Assembly (NCBI GenBank): GCA_934149245.1
Contig: CAKPER010000014.1
Span: 1-32,306, forward strand
DNA length: 32,306 nt
Source of the DNA: an uncultured Bacilli bacterium
GTDB lineage: Bacteria > Bacillota_I > Bacilli_A > RF39 > UBA660
Direction of reading: 5' to 3'
A model generated the notes under the pieces. The model was not told the origin of the DNA. It was given only the letters and a program-made list of their open reading frames with translations, and searched no databases. Both the position numbers and the translations under genes were made by a program. Shown here one piece after another: positions 6,986 to 15,360 of the stretch. The first letter of the stretch is position 1. Each line of letters opens with the position of its first letter.

Positions 6986-7619
6986 TTAATAAACTTTGAA
7001 TACTTTGTTCGTAGTTATTACTTTTTATTATATATGAACCGGCCACTGCTATATCTGATAATTGAATTTGCTTTATTGTTATGTTATTTATCCCGCCGTC
7101 TACCTCTATTTTTATAGGGTACTTTTTTTCTTTTATTATTTTTGATAGATTTTCTATTTTTTTTGAGGTAGTAGCAATGAATTTTTGACCACCATATCCT
7201 GGTTCTACACTTAATATTAATATTAAATCTATTTCTTTTAAAAATGGAATAAGTTTATTTATATCTGTATTTGGTTTTAAAGCAATTCCAACTTTATAAT
7301 TTAATTTTTTTATCAGACTTATAACTTTTCTTATATCAGACTGTGATTCTATATGAAAGGTTACATATTCTATATTCTTTTTTTCTAAATGTAATTTTTT
7401 TATATATTCTAGTGGATTACTTACCATTAAATGAATATCTAGCTTTTTTTTGGAAACATTATTTATTTCTGATATCTCTTCTAAAGTATTCATTTGTTGA
7501 TTTGGTACAAAAATGCCATCCATTACATCAATATGAATATAGTCAGTTGAACTTGAATTCAATGCTTCTATTGCTGTAACTCTATTATCTGAATCAAGAA
7601 TTGAGGTTGATATTTTCAT
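6981..7619 (-). CDS. rpe: Ribulose-phosphate 3-epimerase
   Basis: Converts ribulose 5-phosphate to xylulose 5-phosphate in the pentose phosphate pathway. The 212-aa TIM barrel carries YIHIDVMDG (metal-binding His and catalytic Asp), DIHLMV, VEPGYGGQKF (phosphate loop) and KIEVDGGIN (second catalytic Asp). It is slightly shorter than the usual 215-220 aa. Its start overlaps the end of rsgA by four bases, so translation is coupled. It is the last gene of the rlmN operon. Confidence 0.95.
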   Translation of the reverse strand: MKISTSILDSDNRVTAIEALNSSSTDYIHIDVMDGIFVPNQQMNTLEEISEINNVSKKKLDIHLMVSNPLEYIKKLHLEKKNIEYVTFHIESQSDIRKVISLIKKLNYKVGIALKPNTDINKLIPFLKEIDLILILSVEPGYGGQKFIATTSKKIENLSKIIKEKKYPIKIEVDGGINNITIKQIQLSDIAVAGSYIIKSNNYEQSIQSLLK

Positions 7620-8467
7620 CTAAAACTCCTTTCATCTACACTACTTATAAATAATTTATAATTATTGTATCTTGACTTTAAAATAGTTCCTTCAGCAAGT
7701 AGTTGTTTTACTTTGCAACCATCTTCTTTTATGTGCATACAATCTCTATATTTGCATTCATGCAGGTTATCAAACATTTCTTTCATATTATCTCTTATAT
7801 CATATTTTGTCATTTTTCTAAAATCTACTTGAGAAAAACCAGGAGTATCTGCAATATATCCACCTAATAGTTTGTATAGTTCAGTATGTCTTGTAGTATG
7901 TTTTCCTCTATTTAAAGCTTTTGATATTTCATTAGTTTGTAGTTTTAAAGTTGGATTTAGTAAATTTAGAAGACTACTTTTTCCAGCACCAGATTGACCT
8001 GCTAACACAGTTATTTTGTTATCAAATATATTAGAAAAATTTTCTTTTTTACTATTTGTTACTGTTTTATATCCTAAATTATTATAATAATTGATATAAG
8101 TTTCTATCTCTTTTTGTTCTTTATTATCTAATAAATCTAATTTTGTAAAACAGATTACTGGTTCTATATTATTAAAAGATATTATGGTTAATAATTTATC
8201 TAAAAGATTTGTATCAAAATTAGGTGTCTTTACACTTGTTACTATTAAAGCTTGATCAACATTTGATACAGATGGTCTTATTAGTGAGTTTTTTCGTGGA
8301 TATATTTTTGTAATATACTTATCTTGTTCATTAAACTCAACTTTGTCTCCTACTAATGGAATTATTTTATCTTTTCTAAATTTTCCTCTTGGCTTACAAT
8401 TATATAAATTATTTTCAGCTTTTATTAAATAATCGTTGCTGATATTTTTTATTATTAATCCTTTCAT
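7616..8467 (-). CDS. rsgA: Ribosome small subunit-dependent GTPase A
   Basis: Circularly permuted GTPase that assists late 30S subunit maturation. Order: OB-like N-terminus, G4 CFTKLD, G1 GQSGAGKSSLLN, G3 DTPGF, then a zinc-binding C-terminus (HECKYRDCMHIKEDGC). The frame is open to a TTG at 8482, but the ATG at 8467 has a GGGGGA site and gives the typical start MKGLIIKN, so I use it (283 aa). It follows prkC almost directly and overlaps rpe. Confidence 0.95.
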   Translation of the reverse strand: MKGLIIKNISNDYLIKAENNLYNCKPRGKFRKDKIIPLVGDKVEFNEQDKYITKIYPRKNSLIRPSVSNVDQALIVTSVKTPNFDTNLLDKLLTIISFNNIEPVICFTKLDLLDNKEQKEIETYINYYNNLGYKTVTNSKKENFSNIFDNKITVLAGQSGAGKSSLLNLLNPTLKLQTNEISKALNRGKHTTRHTELYKLLGGYIADTPGFSQVDFRKMTKYDIRDNMKEMFDNLHECKYRDCMHIKEDGCKVKQLLAEGTILKSRYNNYKLFISSVDERSFR

Positions 8468-8478
8468 TATTCCCCCTA

Positions 8479-10422
8479 TCAATCAGTAGTACTTGTATTT
8501 TGCTTTTGTTCTTCTATATAGTAACAATTTACTGTAGTATCACTACCATTTATGGCATAACTTACAGAATCCGTATCTGTTATATATCCGCCTTTACCTG
8601 GACATGATATATTGCCACTATCCCCATTCTTATGACTTTCTGTTTTAGAATCAGATATTGATTGCTTAGTTCCTTTTATGTAATAATTTATTGTTAAATT
8701 ATAGGTTGTTGTATCTACATCTATTGTTACTCCAAATGAAACACCACTAGCTATTTGCCCTGTTCTATCTTGATTAGATATTGTTTTGTCTAAATATTGA
8801 CTATAATCATTTATTATCTTTCCACTTGAATCTTTTACATTTAAAGTTAATCCATAACTTGTTGCAAATTCTTGAGCCTTTGCTAACGTCCAGCCTTCAT
8901 CTTTCATATTTGGATAATTTTTATAAATATCTGGAATGTATAAAGTTACTTTATCACCTTTTTTTAATTTTTGATCATCATCTTCTAAAAATTCTGGATC
9001 TTGTGCTATTATTTGATTATATTTTCCAACATAATTTGCTGGATTATCAACTGATTTTTTTGTAATGGTAACCTTTATTCCTTTTGCTTGTAGTTCTTTT
9101 TTTACGCTAGTTGCATCTTCGCCTGTATAATCTTCTAGTGCTAGTTTTTTAGGACCAGATGATTCTATTATTGTTATAATACTTCCTTTTTTCTTGCTTG
9201 AACCAGCATCAGGGTTAGTTTTGATTACATATCCTTTTTTTATCTTATCATCTTCTTTTTCTTCAACAGAAAATTTAAATCCTTTTTCTTTTAGTTTCTT
9301 TTTAGCTTGACTAGTTTTTAATTTGGAGACGTTTGGCACTATTACTGTTGCATTATTATTTCTATGATTAAAATAGAATATTGCTCCAATTAAGATTAAA
9401 AACAGAATTAAGGCTACCAAAATTATAATATTTAATTTCTTGTTTTCTTTGTTTGAAGTATTTTCATTCGATTTTGGTTTTTCAATTTCACTTTTGGGTT
9501 GATATATTTCTTCTTCTGGCTCTTTAATAGGGATTTCTTTAGATTCATCCATTTCACTTTCTGGATATGGATATTTGTAACGTGTTTCATTTTGGCGTTC
9601 TGGGTCTAATGCATGAACTAAATCATCATGCATGTCTTTTATGCTATCATATCTGTTTTTAGGATTTTTTGCGGTTGCCTTCAAAACAATGTTTTCAACA
9701 CTTTGGGGGATAAGAGGATTTTGTTTTCTAATGCTTGGAATTCTTTCTTTCATTTGCTTTAAAGCAATTTCAACGGCATTATCTCCTTTGAAAGGTACTG
9801 AGCCTGTTAATAATTCATACATTAATATTCCAGATGAATATATATCACTTTTGGTTGTTGCAGTTTGACCCGAAGCTTGTTCTGGTGGCAAATAGTGAAC
9901 GGAACCCATAACAGAATTTGTTTGAGTTAACTGAGTTGCATTTAATGTCATAGCTATTCCAAAATCTGTTATTTTGACCATTCCATTATCTAAAATCATG
10001 ATGTTTTGAGGTTTTATATCCCTATGAATTATATAAGCTTCATGAGCAGCTGCTAGACCATCTGTCAATTGTGTCATAATATCTAAAACTTCTGCTACTG
10101 TAAGAGCTCCTCTTTTTTGGATTAATTGTTTTAAGGTTCTACCATCTATATATTCCATTACAATATAATGTTGTCCTTCTTCTTCACCTACATCATATAC
10201 TTCAACTATATTAGGATGTGATAAATCTGATACTGATTTAGCTTCTCTTTGAAATCTTCTTATAAATTTCTCGTTGTTTTCTAAATCTCCTCTTAATACT
10301 TTTATTGCTACTTTTCTATCTAAAATGCTATCATGTGCTAAATAAACATTGGCCATTCCACCTTCACCAATTGATTTTATAATTTCATATCTATCATTGA
10401 TTTTTTGACCTTTTGATAACAT
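8479..10422 (-). CDS. prkC: PASTA-domain serine/threonine kinase PrkC
   Basis: Membrane Hanks-type kinase that senses muropeptides or lipid II and regulates wall growth and dormancy exit. Kinase domain 1-270: glycine loop GEGGMANVY, VAIKVL (Lys41), HRDIKPQN (Asp135), DFG (Asp153), then GSVHYLPPEQ. An acidic juxtamembrane linker (280-330), a membrane segment (331-351) and three PASTA repeats (about 361-570) follow. Residues about 570-647 form an extra beta-rich domain with two Cys (SCPGKGGY ... NCYYIEE) and a Ser/Thr tail, loosely like MucBP modules and not present in B. subtilis PrkC. Its ATG overlaps the prpC stop (TAATG), so kinase and phosphatase are translationally coupled. Confidence 0.95.
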   Translation of the reverse strand: MLSKGQKINDRYEIIKSIGEGGMANVYLAHDSILDRKVAIKVLRGDLENNEKFIRRFQREAKSVSDLSHPNIVEVYDVGEEEGQHYIVMEYIDGRTLKQLIQKRGALTVAEVLDIMTQLTDGLAAAHEAYIIHRDIKPQNIMILDNGMVKITDFGIAMTLNATQLTQTNSVMGSVHYLPPEQASGQTATTKSDIYSSGILMYELLTGSVPFKGDNAVEIALKQMKERIPSIRKQNPLIPQSVENIVLKATAKNPKNRYDSIKDMHDDLVHALDPERQNETRYKYPYPESEMDESKEIPIKEPEEEIYQPKSEIEKPKSNENTSNKENKKLNIIILVALILFLILIGAIFYFNHRNNNATVIVPNVSKLKTSQAKKKLKEKGFKFSVEEKEDDKIKKGYVIKTNPDAGSSKKKGSIITIIESSGPKKLALEDYTGEDATSVKKELQAKGIKVTITKKSVDNPANYVGKYNQIIAQDPEFLEDDDQKLKKGDKVTLYIPDIYKNYPNMKDEGWTLAKAQEFATSYGLTLNVKDSSGKIINDYSQYLDKTISNQDRTGQIASGVSFGVTIDVDTTTYNLTINYYIKGTKQSISDSKTESHKNGDSGNISCPGKGGYITDTDSVSYAINGSDTTVNCYYIEEQKQNTSTTD

Positions 10423-11162
10423 TATACATCACCACTTTCCTTCTTTAAATAAGCAACACTTATGTTATCATTTCCTCCTCTAGCATTAGCTTTTTTAATT
10501 AGTTTTTCTAATTGCTCCTCTATAGTTAATTGACTATCAAGAACTTTTTCTATTTGATCGTTTGTCAACATATTAGTAAGACCATCACTACAAAGGAAAA
10601 TACCATCTATTTTGGGATCAACATCAAAAATATCTATATCGATTGGATTATTAGCTCCTAAAGCACGCATTAAAACATTGCGTCTAGGATGATATTTTGC
10701 TTCTTCTTCTGTTAATTCACCAGTTGAAACTAAGAGATTAACTAATGTATGATCCTTTGTTACTTTATGTAGTTTTTTATTTTTTATTACAAATCCTGAG
10801 CTGTCTCCTATATTTCCATATAATAGATAATCTTGGGTTTTAATTGCACAAACTAAGGTTGTTCCCATTCCTTTACTGTCTTCATTTTCTTTAGTATATT
10901 CAAATATCTTATTATTTATTTCTGTTACTATGTTTCTTAACCAATAGATGGCAGCTTCTTTAGGTCCTATTTTGTCTAGGCGATAAAATTCTTCGGTTAA
11001 GTGATTAATTGCTATGGCACTAGCAACTTCACCAGCCTTATGACCGCCCATTCCATCGGCTACGGCTAATATATATTCATTACTTGAATTGTTTAATATT
11101 ATTACACTATCTTCATTATGCTCTCTTACTTTTCCTGTATCAGTTAAATAAAATGTTTGCAT
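10422..11162 (-). CDS. prpC: PP2C-type protein phosphatase, partner of PrkC
   Basis: Metal-dependent Ser/Thr phosphatase that reverses PrkC phosphorylation. The 246-aa PPM domain has TDTGKVREHNEDS (Arg and metal Asp/Glu), VADGMGGHKAGEVAS, YGNIGDSSGF, CSDGLTNML and GGNDNISVAYL. No membrane segment. It starts 10 bases after rlmN and ends in a TAATG overlap with prkC, the standard arrangement in Firmicutes. Confidence 0.95.
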   Translation of the reverse strand: MQTFYLTDTGKVREHNEDSVIILNNSSNEYILAVADGMGGHKAGEVASAIAINHLTEEFYRLDKIGPKEAAIYWLRNIVTEINNKIFEYTKENEDSKGMGTTLVCAIKTQDYLLYGNIGDSSGFVIKNKKLHKVTKDHTLVNLLVSTGELTEEEAKYHPRRNVLMRALGANNPIDIDIFDVDPKIDGIFLCSDGLTNMLTNDQIEKVLDSQLTIEEQLEKLIKKANARGGNDNISVAYLKKESGDV

Positions 11163-11172
11163 TTTTTCCTCC

Positions 11173-12192
11173 TTATATATTGTTATTTGCTCTTAATTGG
11201 CCACATGCTGCGTCTACTTTCCCACCAAATTCTTTTCTTATTGTGACATTTATTTTATTCTTTTTTAGTATATCATAAAAGTTTAATATTTTGTCTTTTT
11301 TTGTTCTTTTATATTCTATATTTTCTGTTTCGTTATATGGTATTAGATTAACATAGCAATTTATACCTTTTAATAAATTAGATAATTCTTTAGCACAAGC
11401 CTCACTATCATTGACTTCTGATAACATTATGTATTCAAACGTAACTCTTCTATTAGTTTTTTCTATATATTTTTTGATACTTTCCATTAAATCAGTAAGT
11501 TTATTTGCTTTTGCTATTGGCATTATTTTTTTTCTTAATTCATCATTTGGGGCATGTAAGCTTATAGCTAAGTTAACTTGTTCTTTTTCAGCAGTGAATT
11601 TTTCTATTCCTTTTATTATTCCACAAGTAGATACTGTTATATGTCTAGCTCCTATATCTATTCCTTTGGGGTTATTAATTATTTTGATAAATTTAATTAC
11701 ATTGTCATAATTGTCAAATGGCTCTCCAATCCCCATTACTACTACATGTGAAATTCTACAATTTATATCTTCTTCTATATATAACAATTGTTCAACCATT
11801 TCGTAAGCTTCTAAGTTTCTTATTTTTTTTAATCTGCCACTTTCACAAAAGGTACAACCCATATTACATCCAACTTGAGATGAAACACAAATACTATTTC
11901 CATAATTATGATGCATAAGTACGGCCTCTATTCGTTGACCATCAAATAATTCAAACAAATATTTTTTTACATCTTTATCTTCTTGTTTTAATACTAATTT
12001 TATTCTATCAAATGAGCATGTTTTTTCTAATAATTCTATAGTTTTTTTCCCTAGATTATTCATTCTATCAAATGACTTTATCCTTTTTTTATATAAGAAT
12101 TCATATACTTGCTGAGCCCTAAATTTTTTTTCGTTATGCACTAAGAAATAATCTTCTAATTCTTGAAGTGTATAATCATATATATTTCTCAT
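11173..12192 (-). CDS. rlmN: Dual-specificity 23S rRNA/tRNA adenine-C2 methyltransferase
   Basis: Radical SAM enzyme methylating A2503 of 23S rRNA and A37 of some tRNAs. The 339-aa protein holds the cluster-binding CNMGCTFCESG, VVMGIGEPFDNYDNV, NLAISLHAPND, and a C-terminal Cys in DAACGQLRA that serves as the methyl carrier; the other catalytic Cys is in the ARHITVSTCG segment region typical of the family. It is followed after 10 bases by prpC, as in B. subtilis. Confidence 0.95.
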   Translation of the reverse strand: MRNIYDYTLQELEDYFLVHNEKKFRAQQVYEFLYKKRIKSFDRMNNLGKKTIELLEKTCSFDRIKLVLKQEDKDVKKYLFELFDGQRIEAVLMHHNYGNSICVSSQVGCNMGCTFCESGRLKKIRNLEAYEMVEQLLYIEEDINCRISHVVVMGIGEPFDNYDNVIKFIKIINNPKGIDIGARHITVSTCGIIKGIEKFTAEKEQVNLAISLHAPNDELRKKIMPIAKANKLTDLMESIKKYIEKTNRRVTFEYIMLSEVNDSEACAKELSNLLKGINCYVNLIPYNETENIEYKRTKKDKILNFYDILKKNKINVTIRKEFGGKVDAACGQLRANNNI

Positions 12193-12203
12193 CTCTATCC
12201 TCC

Positions 12204-12581
12204 TTAATATATTCTTTTTGTAAACAAGAAAAATAAAGTGGTATTAATTAGAAAGATTAATAGAAATAATTTTAAAATTCCTAATTTAGTATTTTTCTTG
12301 TGAAATAAAAATTTATTTAATAATAATGTGTATGTAAAAAAGAAAATAGTAACAATTAACGAGATATAGTTCTTGCCAAATAAAAGATCTTTGACATCAC
12401 CTACAAAAAAGGTTTCTTTTTTGTTTATTGTTGCATAATTAGCATAGTTATGTCTAGCTGAATACATTATTATTATTACATCTATTATGGATAAAATTAT
12501 ATAAAAAGCTTGGGGTAATGATAACTTTTTTAATACATTATTTTTAGATTTTGTTTTATCTTTTTTTTCTATTTTATTCAT
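12204..12581 (-). CDS. Small membrane protein, unknown
   Basis: A 125-aa protein I do not recognise: a lysine-rich cytoplasmic N-terminus (about 1-22), a membrane segment (about 25-42), a polar stretch holding NYANYATINKKETFFVGDVKD, then two membrane segments (about 74-90 and 100-118) and a basic end. It is first in the rlmN-prpC-prkC-rsgA-rpe operon and 11 bases before rlmN. The RBS is weak. Role unknown. Confidence 0.7.
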   Translation of the reverse strand: MNKIEKKDKTKSKNNVLKKLSLPQAFYIILSIIDVIIIMYSARHNYANYATINKKETFFVGDVKDLLFGKNYISLIVTIFFFTYTLLLNKFLFHKKNTKLGILKLFLLIFLINTTLFFLFTKRIY

Positions 12582-12608
12582 ACTATCACATGCTTTCTAT
12601 TAATTATA

Positions 12609-12637
12609 ATTATATCTTGTTTTTTATTTTTATTCAA
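12609..12637 (-). promoter_or_regulatory. Promoter of the rlmN-rpe operon
   Basis: The minus strand has TTGAAT (12632-12637), a 17-base spacer and TATAAT (12609-12614); a second TATAAT overlaps at 12603-12608. It is the only good promoter upstream of the six-gene block. Confidence 0.7.
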
Positions 12638-12649
12638 CTACTTGATATT

Positions 12650-12670
12650 AAAAAAGAACCTATTTGGTTC
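12650..12670 (-). terminator. Intrinsic terminator of the pta operon
   Basis: A perfect GAACC/GGTTC stem (12666-12670 with 12656-12660), 5-base loop and six T on the minus strand. The TAG stop of the oxidoreductase lies in the loop. Confidence 0.8.
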
Positions 12671-13712
12671 CATATTTTAATTCGCCCATTTGACAGGTAG
12701 GTATAAATCCTGGTTTTGCTTTTAATACATCTGGTATTCTATTTATAATAGTTGCACATGTTAGTTCTACTGTATTTGGTCTATCAATAACTAAATTTGT
12801 ATCTGGTTCTCCATATACTGTCCAATTATTGGAATCAAATTCTTCTTTACCATAAACTTTACCTATACATTCTGTTTCTATAGTAATTCCTTCTTTTGTA
12901 GTCGTTGTAACAACTGCACTCATTCCTGTTGCCATTCCCTTTTTTACTGTCATATTTAGTGTATTTGAAGTAATATCTTCCTTATAAGTTTGAGGAATAC
13001 ATTTTTGAGTTTGGTTAATTACTGTTAGGTTTAGTTTTTCACATAACCAACCATTTACATTCCACATATAACTTGGTTGATAGTCTCCATTTTCTATTAA
13101 AGAATTTCGCTCTTCATCTGTCATTCTATCTACAGATGCTATTTGATTATCAAATTCTTCCAATGTTAATCCTGCTCCATGAGCTTTTGCTAAGGCTATT
13201 CCATAATCTTCTACATTATATGATGATGAACCTTTTATTTTGGTTATATTATGAGTTGCACCTGCTATTGTTGATATTAGATTTCCCCAAAAAGCATCTT
13301 GGTAACCACTTCCAGTAATTGTACAGTTTGTCTTTTTCGCTAATTCATCTATATTTTTGGTTAAAGTTGGTGATGAATTAAAAGGATAAAATGCCTCTTC
13401 ACACGTTGTTATAGCATTTATTCCTAGTTTGGCACATGTTAATAATGCATCCTTTACATCTTTCATTAAACTCATTGTTGTAATTATGCAAATATCTGGG
13501 TTTGTTTCTTTTAAAACAGTTTCTGCGTCATTTACAGACGCAACAGTTATTCCAGTCTTATCTGTATTCATTATATCACCAATATCTTTGCCTATAACAC
13601 TTGGATTTATATCCAATGCTCCTACTATTTCCATTCCTTGTTCAATTGCATATTTCATTGTATAGATGCTCATTTTTCCACATCCATATTGAACTAATTT
13701 TATTTTATTCAT
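12660..13712 (-). CDS. NAD(P)-dependent oxidoreductase, 2,4-diaminopentanoate dehydrogenase-like
   Basis: About 350 aa with an N-terminal Rossmann fold of the dihydrodipicolinate-reductase type: KLVQYGCGKMS dinucleotide loop, EIVGALDINPSVIGKDIG, then ICIITTMSLMKDV and GINAITTCEEAFYPF. The fold and length match the Ord family (2,4-diaminopentanoate dehydrogenase of ornithine fermentation), but neither substrate nor pathway is shown: the other ornithine genes (ortAB, oraSE) are absent here. The frame opens at a GTG (13724) that lies inside the SD site; the ATG at 13712, six bases after GTGAGG, is the likely start. It lies 12 bases after pta. Confidence 0.75.
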   Translation of the reverse strand: MNKIKLVQYGCGKMSIYTMKYAIEQGMEIVGALDINPSVIGKDIGDIMNTDKTGITVASVNDAETVLKETNPDICIITTMSLMKDVKDALLTCAKLGINAITTCEEAFYPFNSSPTLTKNIDELAKKTNCTITGSGYQDAFWGNLISTIAGATHNITKIKGSSSYNVEDYGIALAKAHGAGLTLEEFDNQIASVDRMTDEERNSLIENGDYQPSYMWNVNGWLCEKLNLTVINQTQKCIPQTYKEDITSNTLNMTVKKGMATGMSAVVTTTTKEGITIETECIGKVYGKEEFDSNNWTVYGEPDTNLVIDRPNTVELTCATIINRIPDVLKAKPGFIPTCQMGELKYGTK

Positions 13713-13724
13713 TTTTAACCTCAC

Positions 13725-14723
13725 TTATCTTTTATTTGCTTGAACTGCTGTTATTGCTACAACCCCAACTATATCATCTGAGCTACAACCTCTAGATAAA
13801 TCATTTACTGGTTTTGCTATTCCTTGTGTTATTGGTCCATAGGCTTCAGCTTTTGCTAATCTTTGAACTAATTTATAGCCTATGTTACCAGCATCAAGAT
13901 TTGGAAAAATTAATACATTAGCCTTTCCAGCAACTTCTGATTCTTCTACTTTTTCCTTAGCTACGCTTGGTACAATTGCAGCATCAAGTTGTAATTCACC
14001 ATCTATTAAGTATTCAGGATATTTTTCTTTTGCTATTTTTGTAGCTTCTACTACTTTATCAACTAAAGGATGTTTTGCACTACCTTTTGTTGAATGAGAC
14101 AACATTGCTACTTTTGATTTTTTTTGTAGTAATAATTCAAAACTTTCTGCAGAAGTTCCTGCTATTGTAGCTAATTTATTTGGATCCGGATCTTGTTCTA
14201 ATCCAGAATCAGCAAAAAGAAAGGCTCCATCTGCACCATATTCACAGTCAGGTACCACCATTAAGAAAAATGCTGAGACCAAACTAACACCGGGAGCTGT
14301 TTTTAATATTTGCAAAGCAGGTCTCAAAGTATTTGAAGTAGAATGACAAGCTCCTGATACTGCTCCATCTGCTTTTCCTTCATATACTAGCATACAAGCA
14401 TAGTACATATAATCACTTAATAATAATTGTTTTGCCTTGTCTTTAGTCATTCCTTTTTCTTTTCTAATTTCATATAATTTTTCTGCTAATTGAGCTGTAA
14501 GTTCGTTATCTATAGGTTCTATTATTTTAGCTTCTGATATATCTAAATCTTTGGCTTTTTCTTCTATATCTTTTTTATTACCTATTAGTATTATATCAGC
14601 AATATCTTCTTTTAAAATTTTATCTGTTGCCTCTAATACTCTTCTATCCATTGTTTCTGGTAAAACTATTGTTTTTTTGTTTTCTTTAGCTCTTTTTTTT
14701 ATATTTTCTATTATTAAACTCAA
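13725..14723 (-). CDS. pta: Phosphate acetyltransferase
   Basis: Interconverts acetyl-CoA and acetyl phosphate, giving ATP through acetate kinase. About 332 aa, single-domain type, with TIVLPETMDRRVLEA, DGAVSGACHSTSNTLRPALQ, GELQLDAAIVP and NVLIFPNLDAGNIGYKL. Start: the frame is open to ATG at 14738 and 14732, but the predicted transcript begins near 14741 and the best spaced SD (GGGGATGAT) serves the TTG at 14723, which gives the family-like N-terminus SLIIENIKKRAKE. Either ATG remains possible. Followed by the oxidoreductase in one operon, suggesting acetyl-CoA or acetyl phosphate is a product of that pathway. Confidence 0.92.
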   Translation of the reverse strand: MSLIIENIKKRAKENKKTIVLPETMDRRVLEATDKILKEDIADIILIGNKKDIEEKAKDLDISEAKIIEPIDNELTAQLAEKLYEIRKEKGMTKDKAKQLLLSDYMYYACMLVYEGKADGAVSGACHSTSNTLRPALQILKTAPGVSLVSAFFLMVVPDCEYGADGAFLFADSGLEQDPDPNKLATIAGTSAESFELLLQKKSKVAMLSHSTKGSAKHPLVDKVVEATKIAKEKYPEYLIDGELQLDAAIVPSVAKEKVEESEVAGKANVLIFPNLDAGNIGYKLVQRLAKAEAYGPITQGIAKPVNDLSRGCSSDDIVGVVAITAVQANKR

Positions 14724-14747
14724 TAATATCATCCCCATCCTATTTTA

Positions 14748-14776
14748 ATTATATCAATTTATATCTTATAAGTAAA
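14748..14776 (-). promoter_or_regulatory. Promoter of pta operon
   Basis: The minus strand has TTTACT (14771-14776), a 17-base spacer and TATAAT (14748-14753). Two copies of TATTTGTAA lie just upstream (about 14795-14820). Confidence 0.6.
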
Positions 14777-14820
14777 TTATTTTGATCAACACTTTACAAA
14801 TATTTTTTCATTACAAATAC

Positions 14821-15360
14821 CTATTTATTGTCAATTAATGTTGATACTACAATTAATTGTTTATTTTTATACTTCACACTACAAGTTATTAATATTAAGA
14901 TATTTGATAATTCCTCAGGGATTTCCATATATCCAGTTTTATTTATATAATAAATATTTTTTACTCCATAAACATATGTATTATTTTTCATTGTTATGTA
15001 TATTAAATCATTTTTATTTAATAATGATATGTTGTTAAAATAGGCATTACTATTATTTCCTGAGTGAGCTGCTAGTATTATTCCTTTTTGCTCTAACTTA
15101 GATTCTGGAAGAATTGTTACATTTTTATCAACCTGATTAAGATAACTATTTATTTCATAAATATTTTTTAATAAATTAATCTTTGGAATATTGATTTTTA
15201 ATAAAATTCTTTCTTTAGAATTATTATTTTTCTTTATTCTATAAGTATTTTTAGAAAAAAATATATTTTTTGAGGAATTTACATTTTTTTGATAAGATAG
15301 TTGTGTGGGAACTAAAAATGCTATTATACTAATTATTATTATTCTTTTTTTTCTTGTTAT
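14821..15360 (-). CDS. Sortase, apparent ATA start, overlaps the adhesin gene
   Basis: An uninterrupted 180-codon frame encoding a transpeptidase that anchors surface proteins. It has a basic N-terminus and signal anchor (KKRIIIISIIAFLVP, residues 4-18), a linker, and the sortase barrel: ERILLKINIPKI, LAAHSG with catalytic His99, AYFNNISLLNKND, and LILITC with catalytic Cys160. The usual Arg after the Cys (consensus R-L-I-V-V) is Gln168. No ATG, GTG or TTG exists near the N-terminus; the first is an ATG deep inside the domain (residue 124). A GGGAGG site lies eight bases before ATA at 15358-15360, so ATA is the likely start. It overlaps the adhesin 3' end by 32 bases, in the +1 frame relative to it. 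The neighbouring adhesin is the expected substrate. Confidence 0.8.
   Translation of the reverse strand: MTRKKRIIIISIIAFLVPTQLSYQKNVNSSKNIFFSKNTYRIKKNNNSKERILLKINIPKINLLKNIYEINSYLNQVDKNVTILPESKLEQKGIILAAHSGNNSNAYFNNISLLNKNDLIYITMKNNTYVYGVKNIYYINKTGYMEIPEELSNILILITCSVKYKNKQLIVVSTLIDNK

Noticed and set aside
9632..9868. Plus-strand open frame inside prkC
   Set aside because: Shadow of the kinase domain: no SD, and the minus-strand protein is clearly conserved. Other such antisense frames within rlmN, pta, the adhesin, ssb and the lipid kinase were rejected likewise.
15329..15360. Programmed -1 frameshift (A AAA AAG type) joining adhesin and sortase
   Set aside because: The sortase lies in the +1 frame relative to the adhesin, so a -1 shift would not reach it, and the SD just before the sortase N-terminus favours separate initiation.
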